A stretch of 64,000 bases of DNA. Origin: DYRB01 sp963802205. GTDB taxonomy: Bacteria > Pseudomonadota > Gammaproteobacteria > Chromatiales > Chromatiaceae. The stretch covers positions 79,048 through 143,047 of the forward strand of contig CAWDHW010000015.1 of assembly GCA_963802205.1 (NCBI GenBank). Reading direction: 5' to 3'. Positions within the stretch are counted from its first letter, which is position 1, and the number at the start of each line of letters is the position of its first letter. The position numbers and the translations under genes were made by a program. This document shows, one piece after another, positions 37,287 through 45,452 of the stretch. The notes beneath the pieces are model-generated. The model did not search any database. It saw nothing but the letters and a program-made list of their open reading frames with translations, and was not told where the DNA came from.

Positions 37287-37404
37287 GTAGGTCGGGTTAG
37301 GCGCGCCCGTCACATTTCTTGAAGCAAAAACAGGTGGTTGACGCGCGAAGTAACCCGACATCCCGCCTCGGAAAGTCGGGTTACGCTGCGCTAACCCGAC
37401 CTAC
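37287..37404. repeat. nested palindromic element (GTAGGTCGGGTTAG family)
   Basis: Outer arms GTAGGTCGGGTTAG (37287-37300) and its exact complement (37391-37404) enclose inner arms TAACCCGAC (37351-37359) and GTCGGGTTA (37375-37383). Thus GTCGGGTTA occurs four times in alternating orientation, in the style of REP/BIME elements. A half-site GTAGGTCG lies at 37231. A decayed relative is at 46868-46935. The full non-coding stretch 37164-37571 holds this, the terminator and one other repeat. Confidence 0.7.
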
Positions 37405-37519
37405 CCCGAATACTCCCCCGGTCACGGCGCGTGGTTACCAGATGGCCAGAGGTTCGGCTGGTTCAGTGCGCGGACAGCCCAAGTCAGCCGACCTCTGACA
37501 CCAAACCTCTATTCCATTT

Positions 37520-37543
37520 GCGTTCATTGGCGTTCATTTGCGG
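37520..37543. repeat. GCGTTCATT tandem repeat
   Basis: Two adjacent copies of GCGTTCATT(T/G)G(C)G. The same core, as ATGAACGC, recurs in inverted orientation at 57525-57542 and 57612-57631. It is a dispersed intergenic element of unknown function. Confidence 0.5.
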
Positions 37544-37571
37544 ACCAATCCGGTGTTCCGATCCGCAGGGC

Positions 37572-38156
37572 TCAACGCCCGCTGTGCAGCCGATTCATGG
37601 CCCGCTGGAACTCGCCGGCGATTAGGTCCGACAGGGCCCCCTGGGCGTCCGGGAAACGGTCGCGGACCTGCCCCTCCTCGACCCGGCTGGGACGCCCCAG
37701 GACATAGTTGGTCACCAGGTGCTTCTCGCCCGGGTGGGCGATGCCGATGCGCAGGCGCCAAAAGTCCCGGGTCCCCAGGACATTGATGATGTCCCGCAGG
37801 CCATTGTGGCCCGCGTGTCCTCCCCCCAGCTTTAGACGCACATCCCCCACGGGGAGGTCGAGTTCATCGTGAAGGACCAGGATCTGGCCGGGCACGACAT
37901 CGAAATAGCGTACGACGGCGGCGACCGACTGGCCGCTGCGGTTCATGTAGGTGGCGGGCTTGAGCAGGCGCAGGTCCTGCCCCGCCAGAACCACGCGGGC
38001 GAGCAGACCGTGGAACTTGGGCTCCAGGCGAAAGGCCACGCCATGGTCGGCGGCGATGGCCTCGGCGAGCCAGAAGCCGACATTATGGCGCGTCGGCTCA
38101 TACTCGGGTCCGGGATTGCCGAGCCCGACAACGAGACGGATGCCGGAATCGGCCAT
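37572..38156 (-). CDS. pth: peptidyl-tRNA hydrolase
   Basis: Cleaves peptidyl-tRNA released from stalled ribosomes. 194 residues; LVVGLGNPGPEYEPTRHNVG (catalytic His at about 25), KPATYMNRSG and HDELDLPVGDVRLKLGGGHA (catalytic Asp and GGGHxGHNGL) are all present. It follows rplY in the conserved prs-rplY-pth order; ychF, which often follows, is not here. Confidence 0.97.
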   Translation of the reverse strand: MADSGIRLVVGLGNPGPEYEPTRHNVGFWLAEAIAADHGVAFRLEPKFHGLLARVVLAGQDLRLLKPATYMNRSGQSVAAVVRYFDVVPGQILVLHDELDLPVGDVRLKLGGGHAGHNGLRDIINVLGTRDFWRLRIGIAHPGEKHLVTNYVLGRPSRVEEGQVRDRFPDAQGALSDLIAGEFQRAMNRLHSGR

Positions 38157-38177
38157 GGGGAAGGCAGGGGTGATCAG

Positions 38178-38258
38178 CTAAGAAGTGGATAGAAAAGAAG
38201 CGCAGAAAGCGCGCTCATCCCCCATTAGCCACTTCTTCGCTATCCACTATCCGCTACG
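38178..38258. repeat. inverted-repeat element between rplY and pth
   Basis: AGAAGTGGATAG on one side and CCACTTCT plus CTATCCAC on the other, with GAAGCGC/GCGCTC-like inner segments, can fold on either strand. It resembles the repeat-filled spacer at 23104-23225. It occupies nearly the whole 109-base gap. Confidence 0.55.
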
Positions 38259-38265
38259 TAAGGCC

Positions 38266-38874
38266 TCAGCCCGGCTGCTCTTCACCCTCGGCCGGTTCTG
38301 CATCAGAGTGAGCCGTGTGCATGATGACCACAGGGACGTCCGGGTCCGGGGCGTGTGCCAAGTCCACACCCTCGGGTAGTGCCAGCTCGGACAGGTGCAG
38401 GATCTCGCCCAGGCCCATGTCCGCCAGATCCACCGCGATGAACTCCGGCAGGTCTTGGGGCAGGCAACTGACCTCCACCTCGGTGAGGTTGTGGGAGGCC
38501 AGACCGCCGGCCTTGACGCCCTTGCTGCTACCCTCGTTGATGAAATGCAACGGGACCATCATGCGTAGCTTCTCGTCGGCGCTCACGCGCAGAAAGTCCG
38601 CATGCAGGACGAAGGGCTTGGCCGGGTGGCGTTGCAGATCCTTGAGGACCACCTTCGACTCGACCCCATCGACCTGGAGGCTCAGGACATGGGAGTAGAA
38701 GGCCTCGTTCTCCAGATGGCGCAGCAGGCTGTTATGGCCCAGGGCGATCATCTGGGGGTCCTTGTGGGCCCCGTAGACGATCCCCGGCAGCATCCCGGTG
38801 CGACGCAGGCGGCGGCTCGCACCCTTCCCCGTATCGCTGCGGGACTCCGCAATAATCTCAAAGGTCTCGCTCAT
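38266..38874 (-). CDS. rplY: 50S ribosomal protein L25, long CTC form
   Basis: 202 residues: amino L25 5S-binding domain (about 1-95, SRSDTGKGASRRLRRTGMLP) followed by the carboxy TL5/CTC domain (about 96-185). E. coli has only the first domain (94 residues); the long form is usual outside the enterics. It lies between prs and pth. Confidence 0.96.
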   Translation of the reverse strand: MSETFEIIAESRSDTGKGASRRLRRTGMLPGIVYGAHKDPQMIALGHNSLLRHLENEAFYSHVLSLQVDGVESKVVLKDLQRHPAKPFVLHADFLRVSADEKLRMMVPLHFINEGSSKGVKAGGLASHNLTEVEVSCLPQDLPEFIAVDLADMGLGEILHLSELALPEGVDLAHAPDPDVPVVIMHTAHSDAEPAEGEEQPG

Positions 38875-39021
38875 GACACATTCTCCAAAAACAAAAGACT
38901 GCCACGGCCCCGCGACCAGGACCCCGGCGACTGAGGGGCCATCGCCCCATTCTCAAGAACCCGAAAAGGGCAATTCAGCCGCAAATACGCGCAAAATGCC
39001 CTTCCTGGGTTAAGCCACAGC

Positions 39022-39975
39022 TCAGTCCACGAACAACGAGCTGACGGACTCCTCGTTGGAGACCCGGCGCATGGTTTCTGCCAGGAGCTGACCGATGCTC
39101 AACTGGCGGATCCTGGTGCAAGCCCGCGCCTCCGGGCGCAGGGTCAGGGTGTTGGTCACCACCAGCTCGTCGAGCTCCGACTGGTTGAGGTTCTCCACCG
39201 CCGGCCCGGACAGCACGGCATGGGTGCAGTAGGCCACCACCTTGACGGCCCCGTGGGCCTTGAGGGCGGCGGCGGCCTGGCACAGGGTCCCGGCCGTATC
39301 CACCAGGTCGTCGATCATGACGCAGGTACGCCCGGTCACGTCGCCGATGATGTTCATGATCTTGGCCTCGTTGGGCCGCGGCCGACGCTTGTCGATGATG
39401 GCGAGTTCCGCATCGTCGAGGCGCTTGGCCAGGGCCCTGGCCCGCACCACCCCGCCCACGTCGGGAGAGACGACGATCAGGTTCGGGTACTTTTGGCGCC
39501 ACACGTCTCCCAACAGGATGGGGGAGGCATAGACGTTATCCACCGGGATGTCGAAGAACCCCTGAATCTGGTCGGCGTGCAGGTCCATGGTCAGGACCCG
39601 GTCCGCCCCGGCGTGGCCGACCATTTTGGCCACCATGCGCGCCGTGATCGGGACGCGCGCAGAGCGCGGGCGCCTGTCCTGGCGCGCATAGCCGAAGTAG
39701 GGGATCACCGCGGTGATGCGCTTGGCCGACGCCCAGCGCAGCGCATCGACCATCACCAACAACTCCATCAGGTTGTCGTTGGTCGGCGCCCCGGTGGGCT
39801 GGACCACGAAGACATCCCGTCCGCGGACGTTCTCCTGGATCTCGGCCATGACCTCGCCGTCGCTGAACTGGCCCACCACGGCCTTGCCCAGGGGCAACCC
39901 AAGGTGGCTGGCGATCTCGGTGGAGAGGTCCAGGTTGGCGTTCCCGGAGAAGACCATCATGTGACTGGCGGGCAC
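39022..39975 (-). CDS. prs: ribose-phosphate pyrophosphokinase
   Basis: Makes PRPP from ribose-5-phosphate and ATP for nucleotides, His and Trp. 317 residues, GTG start as in E. coli. Catalytic loop PYFGYARQDRRPRSARVPIT (about 92-111), DLHADQIQGFFDIPVDN and the PRPP-binding TCVMIDDLVDTAGTL (about 217-231) are intact. The 147-base gap to rplY contains a weak AAGGGCA/TGCCCTT hairpin. Confidence 0.98.
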   Translation of the reverse strand: MPASHMMVFSGNANLDLSTEIASHLGLPLGKAVVGQFSDGEVMAEIQENVRGRDVFVVQPTGAPTNDNLMELLVMVDALRWASAKRITAVIPYFGYARQDRRPRSARVPITARMVAKMVGHAGADRVLTMDLHADQIQGFFDIPVDNVYASPILLGDVWRQKYPNLIVVSPDVGGVVRARALAKRLDDAELAIIDKRRPRPNEAKIMNIIGDVTGRTCVMIDDLVDTAGTLCQAAAALKAHGAVKVVAYCTHAVLSGPAVENLNQSELDELVVTNTLTLRPEARACTRIRQLSIGQLLAETMRRVSNEESVSSLFVD

Positions 39976-40027
39976 GACGTCTACCTCGTCTGCGCGGAGA
40001 TGAAGGGCCGGGACTGGTTGCCTGAGT

Positions 40028-40102
40028 TGGCTGGGGCGCCAGGATTCGAACCTGGGAGTGCCGGGATCAAAACCCGGTGCCTTACCGCTTGGCGACGCCC
40101 CA
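40028..40102 (-). tRNA. trnQ: tRNA-Gln (TTG)
   Basis: 75 bases including encoded CCA. Acceptor TGGGGCG/CGCCCCA, anticodon loop TTTTGAT with anticodon TTG, T-arm CCAGGTTCGAATCCTGG. It stands between ispE and prs, the same place as in Pseudomonas, and is probably cut from their common transcript. Confidence 0.97.
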
Positions 40103-40150
40103 ATAAGGCTGAACGGAGTTGGGAACCCTGATTCTTGGGCAGGTCCGCGG

Positions 40151-41023
40151 CTAACGTGCCAGGCGATCCAATAGGGGCGAGCGGTTCAGGCCCCTGGCGA
40201 CGAAGGCGCGCAGCGCCGCTGGGGCGGCGTCCCGCGCCGCGACGGCTGCCGCGTGCGCCGGGAAGGCTGCAAAAACGCATCCGCCAGTCCCGGTCAGGCG
40301 GGCCTCGCCACCATCGGCGTCAGCCAGCCAGGCCGTCAGCCAATCCAGTGCAACCGCGACCTCGGGCCATCTCCTGCGCACGACCGGGAGGCAATCGTTC
40401 CCGACCTCCCCCCGCACAAAGTCGAGCATTGTTATCGCAGGGGAATCCCTTGTCAATCCTGGATCCCCAAAGACCGCGGCCGTGGCGACGCTGCCGGGCG
40501 GGGTGAGGACCAGGTACCAGGGCTCCACGAGGTCCACAGGTGTGAGTTCCTCCCCGACCCCTTCCCCCCAGGCGGCCAGGCCCCGCACAAAGACAGGCAC
40601 GTCTGCCCCCAGGCGCAGTCCGAGTGCCGCCAGGCCGTCCAGGTCCAGCCCCGTGCCCCAGAGATGGTTGAGCCCCACCAGGGTGGTGGCGGCATCGGAG
40701 CTGCCTCCACCCAGGCCGCCGCCCATCGGCAGGCGCTTGGCGACGTGGATCTGGGCGCCCAGCCGGCATCCGGTCTGCCGCTGCAACAGGCGCGCCGCAC
40801 GCACCGTGAGGTCAGACTCCGCCGGGACGCCTGGCAGCTTTCCCAGTCGTTCGATGCGCCCGTCGGCCAGCACCTCCAGGTGGATCCGATCACAACGGTC
40901 GATGAACTGAAAGACTGTCTGTAGCCGGTGGTAGCCGTCGGGGCGGCGCCCCAGGACCCGCAGCATCAGGTTGAGCTTGGCCGGAGCCGGCCAAGCGTCA
41001 CTGGAGGAGAACGGGCCAGTCAC
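40151..41023 (-). CDS. ispE: 4-diphosphocytidyl-2-C-methyl-D-erythritol kinase
   Basis: Fourth step of the MEP isoprenoid pathway. The GTG at 41023 overlaps the TPR gene's stop (GTGA) and leaves the expected short lead before WPAPAKLNLMLRVLGRRPDG; a longer reading would add 42 residues within the upstream gene. 290 residues. GHMP-kinase ATP loop PMGGGLGGGSSDAATTLVGL lies near 92-111. Cluster TPR-ispE-tRNA-Gln-prs. Confidence 0.96.
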   Translation of the reverse strand: MTGPFSSSDAWPAPAKLNLMLRVLGRRPDGYHRLQTVFQFIDRCDRIHLEVLADGRIERLGKLPGVPAESDLTVRAARLLQRQTGCRLGAQIHVAKRLPMGGGLGGGSSDAATTLVGLNHLWGTGLDLDGLAALGLRLGADVPVFVRGLAAWGEGVGEELTPVDLVEPWYLVLTPPGSVATAAVFGDPGLTRDSPAITMLDFVRGEVGNDCLPVVRRRWPEVAVALDWLTAWLADADGGEARLTGTGGCVFAAFPAHAAAVAARDAAPAALRAFVARGLNRSPLLDRLAR

Positions 41024-42783
41024 TTCGCGGGATCGGTGCTGGTCACCCGATGCCGTCCCATCACCCGCAACAGATAGGCGTGCTCCGGATCGCCAGAGAG
41101 GGCCTTCTGCCAGACCTGGCGGGCCTCCTCGCGCTCCCCCGCTGCCCACAGGACCTCGCCTAGGTGGGCCGCGATCTCGGCGTCGTCGTTGTCGGCGGCG
41201 GCGCGCCTGAGGTAATCCAGGGCCTCCTGAATCCTGCCCAACCGATAGAGGACCCAGCCCATACTGTCGAGAATGGCCGGCTCCTCCGGCTTGAGGGCCT
41301 GTGCCCGCTCGAGGTAACTCAATGCCTCCTGGTAGCGCTCGGTGTGATCGGCGAGGCTGTAGCCCAGGGCATTGAGGGCGTCGGCGTGGTTCGGGTCCTT
41401 GTCGATGATGGCGCGCAGATCAGCCTCCATGATGTCCAACCGATCCACATTCACGGCATGCAAACCCCGCGCATACAGGATGTCGGCGTTTTCCGGGTGA
41501 CGCTCCAGCGCCTCCCCGTAGACTGCCATGGCATCATCGTTCCGCCCCACGCCACGCAAGATCTCCGCCTCGACCAGGTAGAGGGTCACAGCGTCCTCGG
41601 AGTCATCATCGCGCAGCCGGTACAGAATCTCCCGGGCACGTTCGACCTGACCCTTGCGGGCCAGCAGCCGGGCAATGCGAACCTGAGCGTCCCCCGCGTT
41701 AGCCCCAGCAACCTTTTGGTACCAGGACAGCGCCAGTTCAAGGTTATCGGCCTCCTCCTCCACCTGGCCTAGGTAATAGGCGGCATCGTCCTTGCGCTGA
41801 CCACCGTCGTTGAGCCGGGTGAAGTAGTCCCTCCCGGCCCCCAGGTCGTCCAGTTGCAGGGACAGAATGCCCAAGGCGAAGAGGACATCCGGGTCCTTCG
41901 GGGCCTTGACCAACATGTCTTCAAAGACGCTGCGGGCATTGCCGAACTCGCGCTCGTCCACCAGCAACTGCGCATAGAGCAAGCGAAGCCCGCGGTCTTC
42001 CTGGTTCTGGGCAACGAAGGTCTCAAGCGTCGCACGGGCCTCGGCCCGCTTGTCCTGACCGAGCAACAGGCGCACCAGGAAGATCTGCGCCTCGCTCCAG
42101 TTCGGACGCAGCTCCAAAGTCCGTCGCGTAGCGGCCACGGCGTCGTCGTAGAGTTCGGCCCCTGCTGCGACGAAGGCCAGGGCGAAGTACGCCTCGGCGG
42201 TCTCCCCGTCCTCGGCGATCAGACCCCGCAGCAACTCCAGGCGGCGCTCGGGCGGGTCTAGGTCCGCCAGGAGGCGTGCGGCATGGAGGTAACCGTCCTT
42301 CTCGCGTTCATGGGCCATGACGATGACCCGGCGCAGATGGCCAAGCGCGACCGGGATGTCGTCGGCCTTGATGGCAACATAGGCCGCAAGCTGCTCCGCC
42401 TCCAGCGACTCTGGGGCCAACTCCAACCACAGCTTGACCGCGCGTTGCTCCGCATCGCGGTCATCGAGGGCAAGGGCCGAGCGCGCGGCCAACTGCGCCA
42501 TCGTCACGTCCCCCGCCAGACGCGCCGCCAGCAGGTAATGGGTAAAGGCCAGGCGGGGATTGCGCCGCTGTACCGCCACATCCCCGACCAGAACCGCATA
42601 GACCAGATCCGCGGTGAGGCCATCTGGACGCTCCACCGACGCCTTTGTTGCATCCTCACCTCGTTGTTCGGATACATCATCCGCACCCGTGGCAGCCGCG
42701 GGCAGACCCAGGCCAAGTGCGGCGAGGATCACGCCAAAGACTGCACCACTGGTGCTCAAACGGTGAAATCGGGAGACGTTCAC
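41020..42783 (-). CDS. secreted tetratricopeptide-repeat protein
   Basis: 587 residues from a GTG start. The first 33 residues contain a hydrophobic signal (TSGAVFGVILAALGLGLPAA), so the protein is exported or anchored. The rest is a chain of TPR units, clearest toward the carboxy end (NADILYARGLHAVNVDRLDI, NHADALNALGYSLADHTERY, EPAILDSMGWVLYRLGRIQE). This is the conserved protein encoded upstream of lolB-ispE in Pseudomonas (divergent from hemA); here lolB is absent and ispE overlaps directly. Longer in-frame readings start upstream of the likely -10 box at 42831-42836, so I prefer this start. Function unknown; TPR chains usually assemble envelope complexes. Confidence 0.88.
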   Translation of the reverse strand: MNVSRFHRLSTSGAVFGVILAALGLGLPAAATGADDVSEQRGEDATKASVERPDGLTADLVYAVLVGDVAVQRRNPRLAFTHYLLAARLAGDVTMAQLAARSALALDDRDAEQRAVKLWLELAPESLEAEQLAAYVAIKADDIPVALGHLRRVIVMAHEREKDGYLHAARLLADLDPPERRLELLRGLIAEDGETAEAYFALAFVAAGAELYDDAVAATRRTLELRPNWSEAQIFLVRLLLGQDKRAEARATLETFVAQNQEDRGLRLLYAQLLVDEREFGNARSVFEDMLVKAPKDPDVLFALGILSLQLDDLGAGRDYFTRLNDGGQRKDDAAYYLGQVEEEADNLELALSWYQKVAGANAGDAQVRIARLLARKGQVERAREILYRLRDDDSEDAVTLYLVEAEILRGVGRNDDAMAVYGEALERHPENADILYARGLHAVNVDRLDIMEADLRAIIDKDPNHADALNALGYSLADHTERYQEALSYLERAQALKPEEPAILDSMGWVLYRLGRIQEALDYLRRAAADNDDAEIAAHLGEVLWAAGEREEARQVWQKALSGDPEHAYLLRVMGRHRVTSTDPAK

Positions 42784-42830
42784 GGGGGCTTCCGCGCTTC
42801 GCGCTACTGAGAAGGTACAACTTGGAGACC

Positions 42831-42836
42831 AGTATA
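42831..42836 (-). promoter_or_regulatory. -10 box of the TPR-ispE promoter
   Basis: TATACT on the minus strand, about 48 bases before the GTG at 42783. The -35 region is poor (TTTTTG or TTGCGA at unsuitable spacing), so this is a candidate only. Confidence 0.4.
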
Positions 42837-42953
42837 ACCGCATCGAACCGTCGCAAAAAATACCCGTCACAAATTTCGCACAGGAAACCCACAACGCGAC
42901 CAACGGGCGGGACTATGGAGCCAATCGCCGCCCCTGGTTCCGGCGGCGGGGCT

Positions 42954-42973
42954 GCACCCCTATAATGGGGTGC
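42954..42973 (+). promoter_or_regulatory. hemA promoter -10 inside a perfect palindrome
   Basis: Consensus TATAAT (42961-42966) is flanked exactly by GCACCCC on the left and GGGGTGC on the right. The -35 region is weak (TTCCGG at 17-base spacing). A palindrome centred on the -10 box is a natural repressor site; it lies about 90 bases upstream of hemA. The other half of the 279-base gap holds the TPR promoter. Confidence 0.6.
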
Positions 42974-43062
42974 TTTGCCGTGGCCTCTCAAGGTCGTAGC
43001 CTAGGGTATCGGGCCCGCCAACCCCGCGACCCGACCAGCGGAACATCGCTCCAGCCCAACAC

Positions 43063-44376
43063 ATGAAGATCCTCGCCCTCGGACTCAACCACAAGACCGC
43101 GCCGGTAGAGATTCGCGAGCGCGTGACCTTCGGCCCGGACATCCTCGCCGGTGCCCTGCGCAGCCTCACCCAGACCCCCGAGGTCGCCGAGGCGGTGATC
43201 TTGTCCACCTGCAACCGGACCGAACTGTATTGCGTCCTCCACAGCGATGGCGAGGCCCCGGTGCGCGCCTGGCTCAGCGGCTTTCATGGCCTTTCCGAGG
43301 ATCGCCTCGCCCCCTACCTGTACGCCCACATAGGCCCGGACGCCGTGGGCCACCTGATGCGGGTCGCCAGCGGCCTCGATTCCATGGTCCTGGGTGAACC
43401 GCAGATCCTCGGGCAGGTAAAGGCCGCCTTCACCAGCGCCGGGGCCTGCGGTTGCAACGGCAAGCTTCTCGGACGCCTGTTCCAGCAGTGCTTCGCCGTT
43501 GCCAAACAGGTACGCACGGACACCGCAATCGGCCACAGTGCGGTCTCCGTGGCCTTCGCCGCCGTCAGCCTGGCCCGCCAGATCTTCAGCGACCTGGCGA
43601 CCCAGACGGCGCTACTCATCGGCGCCGGGGAGACCATCGAACTGGCCGCCCGCCACCTGCACCAGCACGGTGTGGGGCGCATTGTGGTGGCCAACAGGAC
43701 CGTGGAGCGGGCGCACAACCTGGCCACCCAGTTCGACGGCTTCGCCATTGCCCTCACCGAGATCGCCAACCACCTGCCCGAGGCCGACATCGTCATCGCC
43801 TCCACCGCGAGTCCCCTGCCGGTCCTTGGCAAGGGCGCCGTGGAACGGGCCCTGAAAAAGCGCCGCCACCGGCCCATGCTGATGGTGGACCTCGCGGTCC
43901 CGCGGGACATCGAGCCCGAGGTGGGGGAGTTGCGGGACGTCTACCTCTATACCGTCGATGATCTCCAGGTTGTGGTCGATGAGGGGTTGCGCTCGCGCCG
44001 CGAGGCAGCCCTCCAGGCCCGGGAGATCGTGGACTTTCACGCGGGCGAGTTCATGGCCTGGCTGCGCTCCCTGGACTCGGTGACCCTGATCCAGGGTTTC
44101 CGCCAAGGGGCCGAGCAGGTGCGCGACGAAGTCTTGGCCAAGGCCCTGCACCAGTTGCAGACTGGTAAGCCCGCCGAAGAGGTCTTGAGCTTCCTCGCCC
44201 ACACCCTGACCAACAAGCTGCTGCACGCCCCCAGCGTGCGCCTGCGCCAGGCCGGGCGCGAGGGCGATACCCAACTCCTCGACGCCGCCAACGCCCTGCT
44301 CCGGATCGCCACCGAGGTCCCCCAAATGAACCCGCGGCTGCAGCCACCCCCAGGTCTCCGCGAGGGGCAGCGGTGA
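43063..44376 (+). CDS. hemA: glutamyl-tRNA reductase
   Basis: First committed step of tetrapyrrole synthesis by the C5 route. 437 residues. Catalytic Cys in LSTCNRTELY (about 47-56), substrate-binding HLMRVASGLDSMVLGEPQIL (about 96-115), NADPH-domain GAGETIELAARHLHQHGVGR near 187, and the dimerisation domain after about 320. Starts an overlapping operon with prfA and prmC. Confidence 0.98.
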   Translation: MKILALGLNHKTAPVEIRERVTFGPDILAGALRSLTQTPEVAEAVILSTCNRTELYCVLHSDGEAPVRAWLSGFHGLSEDRLAPYLYAHIGPDAVGHLMRVASGLDSMVLGEPQILGQVKAAFTSAGACGCNGKLLGRLFQQCFAVAKQVRTDTAIGHSAVSVAFAAVSLARQIFSDLATQTALLIGAGETIELAARHLHQHGVGRIVVANRTVERAHNLATQFDGFAIALTEIANHLPEADIVIASTASPLPVLGKGAVERALKKRRHRPMLMVDLAVPRDIEPEVGELRDVYLYTVDDLQVVVDEGLRSRREAALQAREIVDFHAGEFMAWLRSLDSVTLIQGFRQGAEQVRDEVLAKALHQLQTGKPAEEVLSFLAHTLTNKLLHAPSVRLRQAGREGDTQLLDAANALLRIATEVPQMNPRLQPPPGLREGQR

Positions 44377-45452
44377 ACCCCTCCATCCGTGCCAAGCTCG
44401 AACGCCTCGTGGACCGCTTCGACGAGGTCACTGCCCTGCTCGCCGAGGCCCAGGTCCAGGCCAATCAGGACCAGTTCCGCGACCTCGGGCGCGAGTATGC
44501 CCAGCTCGAACCCGTCGCCGAGTGCTTCGGCCACTACCTCTACCTGGACGGGGAGATCGCCGCGGCCCAGGCACTCGTAGGCGATCCGGAGATGGCCGAG
44601 ATGGCCCGCGAGGAGGTCGCCGACGCGCAACGACGCCGTGACGCCCTAGAGCCCGAGTTGCAACGCCTGCTGATCCCGCCGGACCCCAACGACCAGCGCA
44701 ACATCTTCCTGGAGGTTCGCGCAGGCACAGGCGGGGCCGAGGCCGCCCTCTTCGCCGGGGACCTGCAACGCATGTATGCCCGCTACGCCGAGGCACGCGG
44801 CTGGCGTAGCGAGACGATCAGCGCCAGCGAGGGCGAGATGGGTGGCTACAAAGAGGTGGTCATGCGCATCAGCGGCAACGGCGTTTACTCCCGACTCAAG
44901 TTCGAGGCCGGGACCCACCGCGTCCAGCGCGTCCCCACCACCGAGTCCCAGGGACGAGTCCACACCTCCGCCTGCACCGTGGCCATACTCCCCGAGGCCG
45001 ACGCCATCGACGGCGTGGAGATCGCAGCCTCGGACCTGCGCATCGACACCTACCGCGCCTCTGGGGCCGGTGGCCAGCACATCAACAAGACCGACTCTGC
45101 CGTACGCATCACCCACCTCCCCTCCGGGATCGTGGTGGAGTGCCAGGACGAACGCTCTCAGCACAAGAACAAGGCGCGCGCCCTGTCGCTGCTCCAGGCC
45201 AAGCTGTTGTCCCAGGCCCAGAACGCCCAGGCCGACGAGGAATCCGCTGCGCGCCGGCTCCAGGTCGGCAGCGGCGACCGCTCCGAGCGCATCCGCACCT
45301 ACAACTTCCCACAGAACCGCCTCACCGAGCACCGCATCAACCTGACCCTCTACAAGCTCGACGAGGTCATGGGCGGGACCCTGGACCAGGTCATAGACCC
45401 CCTGGTCCAGGAGTATCAGGCGGACCTGCTGGCGGCCCTGGCGGCGGGGTAA
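44373..45452 (+). CDS. prfA: peptide chain release factor 1
   Basis: Reads UAA and UAG. 359 residues from a GTG that overlaps the hemA stop (GTGA). The tripeptide recognition region reads VPTTESQGRVHTS (PxT with Thr), and the catalytic loop GAGGQHINKTDSAVRITHLP carries GGQ near 230-232, the methylation target of PrmC encoded next. Confidence 0.98.
   Translation: MNPSIRAKLERLVDRFDEVTALLAEAQVQANQDQFRDLGREYAQLEPVAECFGHYLYLDGEIAAAQALVGDPEMAEMAREEVADAQRRRDALEPELQRLLIPPDPNDQRNIFLEVRAGTGGAEAALFAGDLQRMYARYAEARGWRSETISASEGEMGGYKEVVMRISGNGVYSRLKFEAGTHRVQRVPTTESQGRVHTSACTVAILPEADAIDGVEIAASDLRIDTYRASGAGGQHINKTDSAVRITHLPSGIVVECQDERSQHKNKARALSLLQAKLLSQAQNAQADEESAARRLQVGSGDRSERIRTYNFPQNRLTEHRINLTLYKLDEVMGGTLDQVIDPLVQEYQADLLAALAAG

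Noticed and set aside
42784..42903. Longer amino terminus of the TPR protein
   Set aside because: Its first codons lie upstream of the likely -10 box and do not improve the signal peptide.
45140..45451. Longer in-frame start of prmC inside prfA
   Set aside because: It would overlap prfA by over 300 bases; the TAATG junction at 45452 is a far better start.
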